Source of the DNA: Actinopolyspora mzabensis
GTDB lineage: Bacteria; Actinomycetota; Actinomycetes; Mycobacteriales; Pseudonocardiaceae
NCBI RefSeq assembly: GCF_900101095.1
Contig: NZ_FNFM01000006.1
Coordinates: forward strand, 311,767-375,766
Reading direction: 5' to 3'
DNA: 64,000 bases
Under the pieces are notes generated by a model. That model made no database searches. It was not told where the DNA came from and was given only the letters and a program-made list of their open reading frames with translations. Shown piece after piece: positions 29,320 to 39,286 of this stretch; the stretch's first letter is position 1; each line of letters starts with the position of its first letter. A program made the position numbers and the translations under genes.

Positions 29320-30237
29320 TCGGCCGTGGCGGCGGTGAGCTCCGTGAGTGGACCACTGGCGCGGGCGTCCTCCCGTGAGCCCCCTGCCTCCGCTCGGGCG
29401 TCGCGAGCGGGCCACTCGGAAAATGCGAGTGATTTACACAGAACATCGCTCCGGAAAACGCGAAAAGCGTTCCCAACGTTGCCCGTCGAGTGTGGTCGAA
29501 ACTCCGGACCTGCTCCACTTGATACTTCTTCGGGATGAATTCGGAGGTCGGAATATTTCGTTTTCGGCTGTCGGTTCGTTCGGGGGAGTGCTGTCGGTTT
29601 TCGGGGGTGCTTGGTGGTGTTTTCGCTGTACAGGTAATATGGCGCCTTCCGGTTTGACGGTTTCGGATGGCACGTGCCGGCGGGTGGCTCGAACGGGGGT
29701 GGAATTGTCGTGATCCTGTGAGGGTGCTACGGGTGCTTTCTTTCGGGGCCTATTCATTCCGGCTGCCCAATGTGTCCTCTGTTCGTGCGATAAAGCGACT
29801 GGGTGATGTTTTTCGGGAAGCGCTGTTGCTCTCGCTCCCAGTGGGTGATGCGCGGTGGTCCGATCGTGGGGGCTCGGCGAGATGCGGGGAGATGCCGCCG
29901 GCGCGGGGAGATGTCGCCGGGTGGAGGTGTGTCGTCCTCGTCGTGGCGATCCTGACGTGGATTGTGTGTCCACTGTGGACTTATTGTATGTTTCCCCGTG
30001 TCCGTGCGAAGTACGCCATGTGCCGGGGGTTCGTGTCCGTGACTCGCCTGACCGCGCGGCTGGTGTCTCGTGGATGATGTGACGGGTCGGTGACTGCCGG
30101 TGAACGGTGTCGATGCCGCTCTGCGGGGGACTGAATGCGTAGCGTTATTCGACCACTCTGGGCGTCACTCCGTCAGCCGATTGCAGTAACGCTGTTGAGC
30201 TATTTCGATCACAGTGACGCCGTGAAGGGATCGTGTG
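29320..30237. other. 918-bp AT-richer stretch without a gene
   Basis: Visibly lower GC than its surroundings (TTTTCGG, AATATTTCG and TTATTGTATG runs) and no frame with convincing coding character. Contains a palindrome GTCCAC-T-GTGGAC at 29968-29980. Could be a degraded gene, an untranslated RNA region or recently acquired DNA. Confidence 0.5.
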
Positions 30238-31071
30238 ATGAGCAGTACCGAGGTCAGCACGGGGATTGTCGGGGGAGGTGTGCTCTCCGCCGAATCAGAC
30301 CCCGATGACGTCGCTCGACGTATCGCGGACCTCTCCGAACAGGTGCACCGGGCGCTGCTGTTACGACGCCTGTTGGCGGTATGGGCGCTTCCCGCCAATG
30401 TGGCGCTGGTCGCGTTGACCGTGAGCTGGTTCGCGTTGGGCTGGAGTCCGGGATGGAAGCTGTCGACACTCGTTTCGGTGATTCCGATGATCTCCGTAGT
30501 GGGGTCGGCCTTCCTGCTCTACCGGCAGTACTTCAAAGTACGCGATATGGCGATCGAACTGCGCGAACTGAACCAGGCTCGGCGTGAGCAGTCACTCGAC
30601 GACGTCGGCTCCGGCGGCGACCTGCTGGCGGCGCACAAGCGCTACCGGGCCTACCTGCCCGATGCGATTCGTGCTTATCGCAGGCAGGCCCGGCGTCTTC
30701 GTCGTGCGCACAACGCCTTGCAAGTCGTGATCATTTCCGGCGCGATCGTGACGTCGGTGATCGCGGCGATCTCGGTCACGATGGCCGACGTCCGTTGGGC
30801 CGTGGTGGGGGTGAGCCTGCTGGTCGCGTTGACCGCCGCGTTGTCCGGCTTCGCCAAGTACCGTGAACGGGGGGTCAACCTGCAGCAGACCGCGGACGCG
30901 TTGGAACGTGAGTACCATTCGGTGGAGCTTCGGGTCGGCAAGTATCGCCGGTTCGACAGCGAGCAGGCCGCTTACGCGGAATTCGCCCACGAGGCGGAAG
31001 TGTTGCTGGACGAACACGCCAAACGTCAGCAGCAGGTCGGCCCGGCCATGTTGCCGGACGCCCTCGTGTAG
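30238..31071 (+). CDS. SLATT/DUF4231-like four-helix membrane protein
   Basis: 277 residues with two pairs of membrane helices: WALPANVALVALTVSWFALG with VSVIPMISVVGSAFLLY, and VVIISGAIVTSVIAAISVTM with WAVVGVSLLVALTAALSG. After the second pair comes KYRERGVNLQQTADALEREY, the conserved tail of DUF4231/SLATT proteins, then a charged cytoplasmic C-terminus. SLATT proteins are proposed pore-forming effectors in nucleotide-signalling defence systems; no partner synthase is adjacent, so the role is open. ATG 30238 with GAAGGGA upstream. Confidence 0.55.
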   Translation: MSSTEVSTGIVGGGVLSAESDPDDVARRIADLSEQVHRALLLRRLLAVWALPANVALVALTVSWFALGWSPGWKLSTLVSVIPMISVVGSAFLLYRQYFKVRDMAIELRELNQARREQSLDDVGSGGDLLAAHKRYRAYLPDAIRAYRRQARRLRRAHNALQVVIISGAIVTSVIAAISVTMADVRWAVVGVSLLVALTAALSGFAKYRERGVNLQQTADALEREYHSVELRVGKYRRFDSEQAAYAEFAHEAEVLLDEHAKRQQQVGPAMLPDALV

Positions 31072-31309
31072 GTGCCGGGTCGCGGTCCGCCGAACGTTCC
31101 GTGACCCGGCTCGTGCTCGATACGGTGTGCGACGAAAATCTATAGCTCGATCGTGTTAGTGCTCGTATTTTTCGAGGCTTTACGGCAATTTTCGTTACTC
31201 GCCGTGCGAGAAAACCGCTACTAGGGTTCGCTGAATCGTGTTGAGAGTGGTTTCCGTAGTCTTTGCCCGGCGTGGGGGACAGTTACCTGTGCAGAGAGGA
31301 ACCAAGGCG

Positions 31310-31762
31310 ATGAAACGCACTCTTACCACGGTGACCGCCCTGGTGGCGGGAAGTGTCGGTGCCATCGGCTTCGCGGGTACCGCCGCCGCGGATGCCCCGA
31401 AGCTGCCCGCCGAGCTGCCGGTGGACAACAACGTCGCCAAGACCACTTACCACACCGCCGCTACGCTGCATTCCGCGCAGCAGGCCATCGGCGATGTCGT
31501 GCCCTCCGAGGGGCTCCCGGCTGCGGCCCGCTCCGCCGAGGCCACCGACGGTGACCCGCTCGCGGAAGCCGTGCAGCACGGTCACATCTCCGGTGAACTG
31601 CTCAACGAGGAGCAGCTGAACGGTGCCCCGGGCGAGATGCTGCAGAACCCGTCCCAGCAGGCTCAGCAGGAACAGCAGTCCTCGACTCGTCCCGCGCCGA
31701 GTTCCAGCAGCAACCTCGCTGGGCTGCCCGTCGGCGACGTGATCAGCGGTATCGCCGGCTGA
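31310..31762 (+). CDS. Small secreted protein of unknown function
   Basis: 150 residues. Signal peptide MKRTLTTVTALVAGSVGAIG ending AGTAAADA, cleaved near residue 29. The mature part is Gln/Ser/Glu-rich and low in complexity (QQAQQEQQSSTRPAPSSSSN), ending with GLPVGDVISGIAG; no cysteine or catalytic motif. ATG 31310 is preceded by GAGAGGA. It ends shortly before a strong terminator. Confidence 0.78.
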   Translation: MKRTLTTVTALVAGSVGAIGFAGTAAADAPKLPAELPVDNNVAKTTYHTAATLHSAQQAIGDVVPSEGLPAAARSAEATDGDPLAEAVQHGHISGELLNEEQLNGAPGEMLQNPSQQAQQEQQSSTRPAPSSSSNLAGLPVGDVISGIAG

Positions 31763-31810
31763 GCGGTGCTCCGTCGCCACGGCGACGACCCGACAGGGGC
31801 GACGACATGA

Positions 31811-31849
31811 CAGGAAGGTCCCCGCCGAGCGATGGCGGGGACCTTCCTG
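31811..31849 (+). terminator. Strong bidirectional hairpin terminator
   Basis: Perfect 16-bp stem CAGGAAGGTCCCCGCC (31811-31826) with GGCGGGGACCTTCCTG (31834-31849), loop GAGCGAT. It separates the secreted protein gene from the convergent ppa. Confidence 0.85.
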
Positions 31850-32063
31850 CTGTCCCGCTCTCTCGGGGCGTTCCTTCGGCGCTTCCCGCGCCGGACGCCC
31901 ACCGCTCGGCCCGGCCGCTCGTGGCTTCCACCGCGCCCCTCTCCCGGTGGGCTTTCCGGGGGTGCGGGTGATCGCCCGAGATCAAGGGGAGCCGCTCACG
32001 CCCGGGTGGCGAGTTCGCCGCCGCGGGGAGCATCCCGACGAGCCGAACGGAAAGTCCGAAGGC

Positions 32064-32552
32064 TCAGTGGCCCTCCTCCTTGGCCCGCTCGTACGACTTC
32101 TTGATCTCCGCCTCGGCCTCGTCCCGGCCGACCCAGGTGGCGCCCTCGACGCTCTTGGCCGGCTCCAGGTCCTTGTAGACCTCGAAGAAGTGCTGGATCT
32201 CCAGCCGGTGGAACTCCGGCACGTGATGGATGTCGCGCATGTGCTCCTGCCGCGGGTCGTCGGCGGGCACACAGATGATCTTGTCGTCGCCGCCCTTCTC
32301 GTCGCGCATCCGGAACATGCCGATGGCGCGAGCGCTGATCAGGCAACCGGGAAAGGTCGGCTCCTGGATGAGCACGAGCGCGTCCAGCGGATCCCCGTCC
32401 TCGCCGAGGGTCTCCTCGATGAACCCGTAGTCGGCCGGATACTGGGTGGCGGTGAACAGCGTCCGGTCGAGACGGATACGGCCCGTCTTGTGGTCCACTT
32501 CGTACTTGTTGCGCTCCCCTTTGGGGATCTCGATCGTGACGTCGAAGTCCAC
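32064..32552 (-). CDS. ppa: Inorganic pyrophosphatase (soluble, class A)
   Basis: Hydrolyses cytosolic pyrophosphate. 162 residues from GTG 32552, exactly the mycobacterial length; GAGGAA lies six bases upstream. [39 protein letters not shown] (metal-binding Asp cluster) and [13 protein letters not shown] match the hexameric prokaryotic enzyme. It complements the membrane pyrophosphatase at 17328. Confidence 0.95.
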   Translation of the reverse strand: MDFDVTIEIPKGERNKYEVDHKTGRIRLDRTLFTATQYPADYGFIEETLGEDGDPLDALVLIQEPTFPGCLISARAIGMFRMRDEKGGDDKIICVPADDPRQEHMRDIHHVPEFHRLEIQHFFEVYKDLEPAKSVEGATWVGRDEAEAEIKKSYERAKEEGH

Positions 32553-33014
32553 GCGTTCCTCATTCGTCCTAGTGATGTTTCGGACGGCGATGGTGCCGTT
32601 CCCGGCCGTTGCTCGGGGAGTCCCCCGATCGCCCGCCCTGGGGCGGACCATCCGGCGTGGAGTCGGCTCGGAATGGATCGTGTCCGAACCGTTACCACCA
32701 CCGGTGGAGTGGTGACTACAGCCTAGGAACCGGCTTTGAAAACCGCTCGCGGGGTCGGAAAACTCCAGCTCGCAGCGGGTGCATGCTCCGGCCGGAGTCT
32801 CCGGCGCCGTGCTCGCCGCCCGGCCGGTCCGGCCTGACGGGCGCGCACGACGACAGTCGACTGCGGTTCTCGGTAAGCGTTCCGCACCGTTTCCGGTGTG
32901 GCCTCATCCGTCACTCCCACGGACGCAACTAGTGTGGGACAAGTCAGCCGTTCCAGCCGCACACAGTGTGCGAGATCGCATTCGCGAGCCGGTGAGAGTC
33001 GCTAGGAGGAGCAC
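32553..33014. other. Divergent region between ppa and dacB
   Basis: 462 bp, no gene. TAGTGT at 32931-32936 may be a -10 for dacB, though no good -35 is seen. Confidence 0.4.
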
Positions 33015-35855
33015 TTGCCCGAACCCCAGGAATCACGGGGTGGGACGGGCGGTCGTGACGACGCGGCATCGTCCGCCGAATCCACCGGCGACTTCCCGAC
33101 GGAGTTCTCCGAGGGCTTTCCGGATGCCGACCCGGCCGACAGCGCCTCGGATCCGAGCGACTCGTTCGAATGGCCCGCGGAGGATCCCGAGCAGCACGCC
33201 ACCCGGTCGCAGACCGCCCACCCCTCGGAAGCCCAGTCGCCGGAATCCCAGTCGCCGGAATCCCAGCCGCCGGAATCCCAGTCGTCGGGTACACAACCAT
33301 CGGCTCCCCGAGCGGATGAACCCCAGCGGGAGTCCGATCGGCAATCGCCGGAATCCGGGGAGGAGCTCTCCGCCTCGGAAGCTCCGCACAGCTCCTCGGA
33401 ACAGGACGGGACCTCGGAGGAGCAGGAGACCGCCCAAGAGGAGACCCCCCGGCAGGAGACCGCTCAGCGGGAAACCGTCCGGCAGGAGACTGCCGAGCAG
33501 CCCTCGGAGACCTCCGAATCGGAACCGGAGTGGCCGGAGCAGGATCCCGCCGCGGTCGAACGTACCCAGCGTTTCAGCGCGATCCGTCCCACGGATCAGG
33601 ATTCGGACCAGCGGGGGCGGAATTCGGACCAGCGGGGGCAGGAGGTCGGAGGGAGCCCGAACTCGGCCCCGAGCCCCGGCCCGGCTCCCGCCGCCGATCC
33701 GCCCACCATTCGGATGCCGCGGATCCCCGCCGGGGAGCCCCAGTGGCCGCACGCCGAACCGGACCCGGCAGCACACCGCGAGCGGCTGGAGCAGCGAACC
33801 GAGCGGTTCACCACCCAGCAGCGGTCCCACCACCCCCCGGGGAACTCCTCCGATGGCAACCAGGGTCCTCCCCGAGACAACCAGGGCCCTCCCGCAGGTA
33901 GCCGGCATCCCGGTCCCGGCCGCCCGGCCGCGCCCGCCGATTTCGGCATGCCGGTCGGCTCGCAGACGGCTCCAGCCCAGCCTCCTCGACAGGATCCCGG
34001 CCATGCCCGGGGTCGAGCGGCGCCGGGTGAGCCGGGCGCGGCTCCGCATCACCCGCCGGGCGGGGAATTTCCCCGAGGCGGGGAGTACGACGAGGCCGGG
34101 ACCGTCGAACAGGAGCTGCTGCCCCGGCGGCAGGAGCAGGTCGCTCGGGAGGCCGGTTCGCACCGGGGCGGGAACGCTCCTCCTCCCGCAGCCGGTTCCC
34201 GGTCTGCCGAGGCGGCCCAACCCGGTGACCCCGACGCCCCGGATCCCGTCGACTCACCCCTCCGGGGAGACGAGCAGACCCCGAGCGCCGGCACCGCCGC
34301 ACTCCTCGATCACGCCGAGGAGCACCAGGCCCCCGAGGAGCATCAGGCCCCCGAGGAGCATCAGGCCCCCGACGAGCACCAGGCCCCCGACGAGCACGGG
34401 GACCACGAGGACCACTACGGCGAGCTTTCCGAATCCGGTGCGGCCGCTCCCGCTGCGTCCGGTACCCACCCGCCCCGCCGGCGCCGCAGGAGACTCGTGC
34501 TCGCCGTGGTGGCCCTGCTCGGCGTGATCGCACTCGCCGCCGTGCTGGTGTTCCGCGGTTCCGGTTGGTTCGGCGACATGCTGAACCCCCGTGCGAATCC
34601 ACCCGCCCCGGTCTCGTTGCGGCCCGATGTCAGGGGGTTGAGCAACTCGGCGCCCCTGCCGACCGCCCAGGGCGTCGAAGCCAAGCTGGAAGAGATCGCC
34701 TCGGATCCCGTGCTCGGCGACTTCGGAGCCGTGGTCCGGGACGCCAGGTCCGGCAGGACCCTCTGGGAGCGGAACCCCGGCCAGGGCCTGGTTCCCGCCT
34801 CCACCGACAAGCTGCTCACCACGTCCGCGGCCTTGCTGGCGATCGATCACGATTTCCGGTTCCGCACGAAGGTCGTTCGCGGCAGCGAGTCCGGCAGCAT
34901 AGTGCTCGTCGGTGGCGGCGATCCGACGTTGTCCGCACTGCCCGAGGGTGAGAATTCGGTCTACCCCGGCGCGGCCAGGCTGGACGAACTGGTGGAGCGG
35001 ATCCGTGCCACCACCTCCGGAGACATCGAGTCGGTCAAGGTCGACGTCAGCCGTTACAGCGGGCCGGGATTGGCCTCCAGCTGGGATCCGGCGGATGTGT
35101 CCAGGGGATATGTCGCCCCGATTCAGCCGGTGATGCTCGACGGTGGGCGGCGGGATCCCGAGAACAGGGTCAGCCCACGTAGCGACGAGCCGGCGCTGGA
35201 CGCGGCCCGTGAACTCGCTTCCAGACTGGGAGCTCCCACTAGCTCGGTCAGCAGGACCACCGTCGACTCGGAGGCTTCCACCCTCGCGGAGGTCGAGTCG
35301 CCGCCGTTGCGGGACCTGGTGCGCAAGACCCTGCGGGACTCGGACAACGTGCTGGCCGAGGCCCTGGCACGGCAGGTCGCGGTCACCACCGGCAACGAGC
35401 CCTCGTTCTCCGGCTCGGTCGAAGCGGTCCGCACCGTGCTGAGCGAGCACGGGTTCGAGCTGAGCGGTGTCGACATCGTCGACGGCAGCGGGCTCTCCGC
35501 CGCCAACGAGCTGCCCGCCCGAATCCTGGGCTCGATAATGCGCACCGCGAGCGCTCCCGTCGAGAGCCCGGCGGGTCCTTCCGCCAGGCTACGTCCGTTG
35601 CTGACTTCCGTGCCCGTGGCAGGCGGGACCGGCGGTCTGGCCGGGCGCTACGACGGTGACGCCTCCGAGGGCAGTGGATGGGTCCGTGCGAAGACCGGAA
35701 CGCTCACCGGAACCAACGCGCTGGCGGGGACCGTCGTCACCCGGGACGGCAGGCTGCTGGCGTTCGCGTTCCTGTCCAACGGGCGGAACCCCGTCGCCGT
35801 ACGTCCGGTGATCGACGAGCTCGCGGCCGCGTTGCGCACCTGCGGCTGCCGGTGA
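33015..35855 (+). CDS. dacB: D-alanyl-D-alanine carboxypeptidase/endopeptidase, PBP4 type, with long N-terminal extension
   Basis: Trims or cleaves peptidoglycan peptides outside the cell. Catalytic motifs: STDK near residue 596, SDN near 775, KTGT near 893. Before the enzyme is a 490-residue acidic, Pro/Gln/Glu-rich disordered cytoplasmic region with two tandem repeats, then RRRRR and one membrane helix (LVLAVVALLGVIALAAVLVF), making it a signal-anchored protein. TTG 33015 is fixed by AGGAGG six bases upstream. Family members are usually about 450 residues; the extension is unusual. Confidence 0.9.
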   Translation: MPEPQESRGGTGGRDDAASSAESTGDFPTEFSEGFPDADPADSASDPSDSFEWPAEDPEQHATRSQTAHPSEAQSPESQSPESQPPESQSSGTQPSAPRADEPQRESDRQSPESGEELSASEAPHSSSEQDGTSEEQETAQEETPRQETAQRETVRQETAEQPSETSESEPEWPEQDPAAVERTQRFSAIRPTDQDSDQRGRNSDQRGQEVGGSPNSAPSPGPAPAADPPTIRMPRIPAGEPQWPHAEPDPAAHRERLEQRTERFTTQQRSHHPPGNSSDGNQGPPRDNQGPPAGSRHPGPGRPAAPADFGMPVGSQTAPAQPPRQDPGHARGRAAPGEPGAAPHHPPGGEFPRGGEYDEAGTVEQELLPRRQEQVAREAGSHRGGNAPPPAAGSRSAEAAQPGDPDAPDPVDSPLRGDEQTPSAGTAALLDHAEEHQAPEEHQAPEEHQAPDEHQAPDEHGDHEDHYGELSESGAAAPAASGTHPPRRRRRRLVLAVVALLGVIALAAVLVFRGSGWFGDMLNPRANPPAPVSLRPDVRGLSNSAPLPTAQGVEAKLEEIASDPVLGDFGAVVRDARSGRTLWERNPGQGLVPASTDKLLTTSAALLAIDHDFRFRTKVVRGSESGSIVLVGGGDPTLSALPEGENSVYPGAARLDELVERIRATTSGDIESVKVDVSRYSGPGLASSWDPADVSRGYVAPIQPVMLDGGRRDPENRVSPRSDEPALDAARELASRLGAPTSSVSRTTVDSEASTLAEVESPPLRDLVRKTLRDSDNVLAEALARQVAVTTGNEPSFSGSVEAVRTVLSEHGFELSGVDIVDGSGLSAANELPARILGSIMRTASAPVESPAGPSARLRPLLTSVPVAGGTGGLAGRYDGDASEGSGWVRAKTGTLTGTNALAGTVVTRDGRLLAFAFLSNGRNPVAVRPVIDELAAALRTCGCR
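33234..33278. repeat. 15-bp tandem repeat in dacB
   Basis: Three units of CAGTCGCCGGAATCC (one base differs in the third), encoding QSPES. Confidence 0.8.
34320..34391. repeat. 18-bp tandem repeat in dacB
   Basis: Four 18-bp units encoding EHQAPE/D in the region just before the membrane helix. Confidence 0.85.
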
Positions 35856-36035
35856 GCCGGCTCCCCCGGAGCCGCCCGCCGCGCGTGGGCCGGGGCCCGG
35901 TTCCGGTTCCCCGTTCGCCGGTGGCGCGGGAAGTCGGGACGGTGGGAATTCGGGACGGGGGAAGTCACGGCGGGGGCAGCCGGGGTGCGAGCCGGAGATT
36001 CGCCGTGTGATGCCCCTGCGGGTACCGTCGGAAAC

Positions 36036-37220
36036 GTGACTGTTCGTGCGTCCGCGCTGTCAGCGCCGCTACGTCGGGATTCGGCCAGGCATGCCCGACC
36101 GAGTCAGCAACGCCGGGACGGGCACGTCTCCGGCCACGGCAGCGGCGATGTAGTCGACTGGAACACCGCTGTCGCCACCGCGAGCAGGCTGCTCGGGCCC
36201 GGTCCGGAGATCTCGCGTTCCGAAGCCGACCACGTCGTCGCCGAGCTCCGCGATTTCAGCGTCACCGCCGAGACACATGTTCGGGAGCTGACCGGTCTGG
36301 GCGCCGACCTTCCGGTGGCTCCCGGCGATGTGGTGGACCGGCCGGGTTGGTTACGGGGTGCCACTCGTGGCCTGGCCGAGTTGACCGGCACCGCGCTCGC
36401 GGACGCCGGGGGCGAGGACCGGGAGGAGGTCAACCCGGTGCTGGCCGCCGTCAACAGTCGTGGTGCCGGGATGCAGGCCGGTCTCGTGCTCGCCTACCTG
36501 GGCACCAAGGTTCTCGGGCAGTACGATCCGTTCGTTCCAGCCGAGTCCGGTTCGGGCGACCGTGGCAGGCTGCTGCTGGTCGCCCCCAACATCGTCGCCG
36601 CGCAGCGCGCGCTCGGCGTTCCCGAGGACGACTTCCGGATGTGGGTCTGTCTGCACGAGTCCACCCACCGGCTCCAGTTCAACGCCGTTCCCTGGTTGCG
36701 CGAGCACTTCTCCCGCAGTATCGGCGAACTGTTCACCGAGATGGAAGGGTCCACCGGTGAGCTGTTGGGCAGGTTGCCCGCGGCGGCTCGTGAGCTTCGC
36801 GCGGCGCGGACGGGTGGGAGCGACACCAGCCCCGGCATGCTCGGCGTGGTCGAGCTGCTGCAGAGTCCACGGCAGCGTGCGGCGCTGGACCGGATTCTGG
36901 CCATCTCCACGCTGCTGGAGGGGCACGCGGATCACGTCATGGACGCGGTGGGGCCTCGGGTGGTGCCCAGTGTGCACACCATCCGGGAGCGGTTCACCCA
37001 GCGCCGGGCGGGCGGAGGTCTGTTCGACCGGGTGCTGCGCAGCCTGCTCGGGGTGGACGCGAAGATCAAGCAGTACGCCAAGGGGGCCGAGTTCACCCGC
37101 AGGGTGGTGGATGCCGTGGGCATGACGGGGTTCAACGCGGTCTGGCAGGAACCGGAGAACCTGCCCACCCGCTCCGAGCTCTCGGACCCACCGGCCTGGC
37201 TGCGGCGGGTGCACGGCTGA
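36036..37220 (+). CDS. Zinc-dependent metalloprotease-like protein (Zincin_2, Rv3626c homologue)
   Basis: 394 residues. The zinc motif HESTH sits in WVCLHESTHRLQF; conserved GMLGVVELLQSP and LLEGHADHVMDAVG follow, as in the family annotated as 'coenzyme F420 biosynthesis-associated' or putative hydrolase. No signal peptide. Substrate unknown. GTG 36036 follows TACCGT (36023-36028) by seven bases, suggesting leaderless mRNA. Followed by tilS, as in mycobacteria. Confidence 0.82.
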   Translation: MTVRASALSAPLRRDSARHARPSQQRRDGHVSGHGSGDVVDWNTAVATASRLLGPGPEISRSEADHVVAELRDFSVTAETHVRELTGLGADLPVAPGDVVDRPGWLRGATRGLAELTGTALADAGGEDREEVNPVLAAVNSRGAGMQAGLVLAYLGTKVLGQYDPFVPAESGSGDRGRLLLVAPNIVAAQRALGVPEDDFRMWVCLHESTHRLQFNAVPWLREHFSRSIGELFTEMEGSTGELLGRLPAAARELRAARTGGSDTSPGMLGVVELLQSPRQRAALDRILAISTLLEGHADHVMDAVGPRVVPSVHTIRERFTQRRAGGGLFDRVLRSLLGVDAKIKQYAKGAEFTRRVVDAVGMTGFNAVWQEPENLPTRSELSDPPAWLRRVHG

Positions 37221-37313
37221 TCGGGCTCTCCTCCCGCGGGCGGCTTCCGTCGGGGTCGAGAACTCGACGGTCCCGCACCAGCACCGGTGGGCTCGCCCGC
37301 CGTCCGGTGGCGC

Positions 37314-37319
37314 GATAAT
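37314..37319 (+). promoter_or_regulatory. -10 element of tilS
   Basis: GATAAT ends six bases before GTG 37326, so the transcript probably begins at the start codon. Confidence 0.55.
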
Positions 37320-37325
37320 CGGTCC

Positions 37326-38327
37326 GTGCCGCCAGCTCCCAGCGTCAGCGCCGTCCGGCTCGCCGTGCGACGGCTGCTCGACTCCGAACAGGCCGCTCGA
37401 TACCGCGGTGTCCCGCTGGTGGTGGCCTGTTCCGGTGGGCCGGACTCGTTGGCCCTGGCCGCGGCCACCACCCATTTCGCGCGGCATCGGGACGTGCCGG
37501 TTCACGGTGTCGTCGTGGATCACGGGCTGCAGCCGGGTTCGGATCGGGTCGCCTCCGAGGCCGCGGATCAGCTCACTCGGCTCGGCTGCGCCGAGGTGGA
37601 CATCGCGCGCGTCGAACCGGACGGGGTGGGTGGTACGGAGGCCGCGGCTCGACGTGTCCGCTACGAGGCGCTGCGGCTCCGGCGTCCCGAGGGGGCCCCG
37701 GTACTGCTCGGGCACACCCTCGACGACCAGGCGGAGACGGTGCTGCTGGGCCTGGGGCGTGGTTCCGGCGCGCGTTCGTTGGCCGGGATGCGCCCGCTGG
37801 ACGGGCCGTGGGTGCGCCCCTTCCTGGGGGTGACACGTCGAACCACCGAACGGGCCTGCGAGGAGCTGGGGCTGCGGCCCTGGCGGGACCCGCACAACAC
37901 GGATCCCGCCTTCACCCGGGTCCGGCTGCGTGCCGAGGTGCTGCCGTTGCTGGAGGAGGTGCTGCAGGGCGGGGTGGCCGAGGCGCTTTCCCGTACCGCC
38001 GTCCAACTGCGGGAGGACGCCGACGCGTTGGACGCGGTCGCCGCGGGGGTCCGGGAGCGGGTGGCCGACTCGTGGGGGCTCGACGCGCGTAGTCTTGCCG
38101 AGCACCCTCCCGCGCTCCGCAGACGGGTGCTGCGGGACTGGCTCTCCGGACAGGGCGTCCCTGAACTCAGCGACGCCCATCTGCGCGCCGCGGATGCCCT
38201 GGTAGGTGACTGGCGCGGGCAGGGTGGTCACGCTCTGCCAGGAAACTTTGCGCTGGTTCGTCGGCGTGGGACCCTTCTGGTGGAATGCGGGGGTCGCGGA
38301 ACCGAGCAACGGTCGAGCGACGGGTGA
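37326..38327 (+). CDS. tilS: tRNA(Ile)-lysidine synthetase
   Basis: Converts C34 of tRNA-Ile(CAU) to lysidine, changing identity from Met to Ile. PP-loop [10 protein letters not shown] near residue 38, [12 protein letters not shown] and [40 protein letters not shown] matches the tRNA-binding part. 333 residues. Ends 32 bp before the hpt start, overlapping a possible earlier hpt GTG. Confidence 0.93.
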   Translation: MPPAPSVSAVRLAVRRLLDSEQAARYRGVPLVVACSGGPDSLALAAATTHFARHRDVPVHGVVVDHGLQPGSDRVASEAADQLTRLGCAEVDIARVEPDGVGGTEAAARRVRYEALRLRRPEGAPVLLGHTLDDQAETVLLGLGRGSGARSLAGMRPLDGPWVRPFLGVTRRTTERACEELGLRPWRDPHNTDPAFTRVRLRAEVLPLLEEVLQGGVAEALSRTAVQLREDADALDAVAAGVRERVADSWGLDARSLAEHPPALRRRVLRDWLSGQGVPELSDAHLRAADALVGDWRGQGGHALPGNFALVRRRGTLLVECGGRGTEQRSSDG

Positions 38328-38359
38328 ACAACGACCCAATCGAGAGGGGAAGCCGGGCC

Positions 38360-38917
38360 GTGTACGACGGCGACATTGCCTCCGTGCTCATCACCGAGCA
38401 GCAGATCAACGACAAGGTCGGTGAGCTGGCCAAACAGATCGACGAGGACTACGGGGACCTCGCGGGGGGCGACTTGGTGCTTGTCGGTGTCCTCAAGGGC
38501 GCCGTCATGGTGATGACCGATCTCGCCCGCGCACTGCCCAGGCCCGCGCAGCTGGAGTTCATGGCGGTCAGTTCCTACGGCTCGTCCACCTCGTCCTCGG
38601 GCGTGGTACGCATCCTGAAGGATCTCGACCGGGACATCGCGGGCAAGCACGTGCTCGTGGTCGAGGACATCATCGACTCCGGGCTGACGCTGTCCTGGCT
38701 GCTGCGCAACCTCGCCGCCCGGGATCCGGCCTCGGTCGAGGTCTGCACGCTGCTGCGCAAACCCGATGCGGTACGGGTCGAGGTGCCGGTGCGCTACGTC
38801 GGATTCGACATTCCCAATGAGTTCGTCGTCGGCTACGGGCTGGACTTCGCCGAACGCTACCGTGATCTTCCGTACATCGGAAGTCTCGATCCGAAGGTTT
38901 ACACCTCCGGAACGTGA
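38360..38917 (+). CDS. hpt: Hypoxanthine-guanine phosphoribosyltransferase
   Basis: Purine salvage, forming IMP/GMP from base and PRPP. PRPP loop [38 protein letters not shown] begins the domain and [18 protein letters not shown] binds the base. GTG 38360 gives 185 residues, the usual length, with GAGAGGGGA ten bases upstream. GTG 38324, overlapping the tilS stop as GTGA, would add 12 residues and cannot be excluded. Confidence 0.93.
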   Translation: MYDGDIASVLITEQQINDKVGELAKQIDEDYGDLAGGDLVLVGVLKGAVMVMTDLARALPRPAQLEFMAVSSYGSSTSSSGVVRILKDLDRDIAGKHVLVVEDIIDSGLTLSWLLRNLAARDPASVEVCTLLRKPDAVRVEVPVRYVGFDIPNEFVVGYGLDFAERYRDLPYIGSLDPKVYTSGT

Positions 38918-39286
38918 TCCGGTTTTTCGCTGGTGCCTTACCACGGGTACAACCGGGAGAGGACGGTGCGCCGCTCCCCGGTGTCCGCGAGTGACGGTGA
39001 TCCGAGATCACGGTGATCGCTGGAATTGCGGGAGCTCACGGCGTACGGTCGACCATCGTCCGTGCGTTGTGTCACCGAGCGAGGGGGCCGCTGGAACTAA
39101 TCCGGTGCATGGGCCGTTGGAACGCCAGGGGCGGGTACCCTGGGTTGCCGGTGAAACGACTCGCGCAGTTCGACGCTGCCGCGAGCGGTACGCTGGGCTG
39201 AACCGGGGGTGGACGTTGAATGGACGCCCGCCACCACCCGACGTGACAGTCAGGGAGGGTCGAGGCCGCTCGGCGGCCGCAAGTGA
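38918..39286. other. Region upstream of ftsH
   Basis: 369 bp, no gene. A hairpin GTGATC-CGA-GATCAC at 38997-39011 might end the tilS-hpt transcript. TACGCT around 39189 is a candidate -10 but lacks a partner. Confidence 0.4.

Noticed and set aside
29434..29973. Minus-strand frame of 179 codons in the AT-richer gap
   Set aside because: His/Pro/Arg/Thr-rich without structure; explained by strand asymmetry rather than coding.
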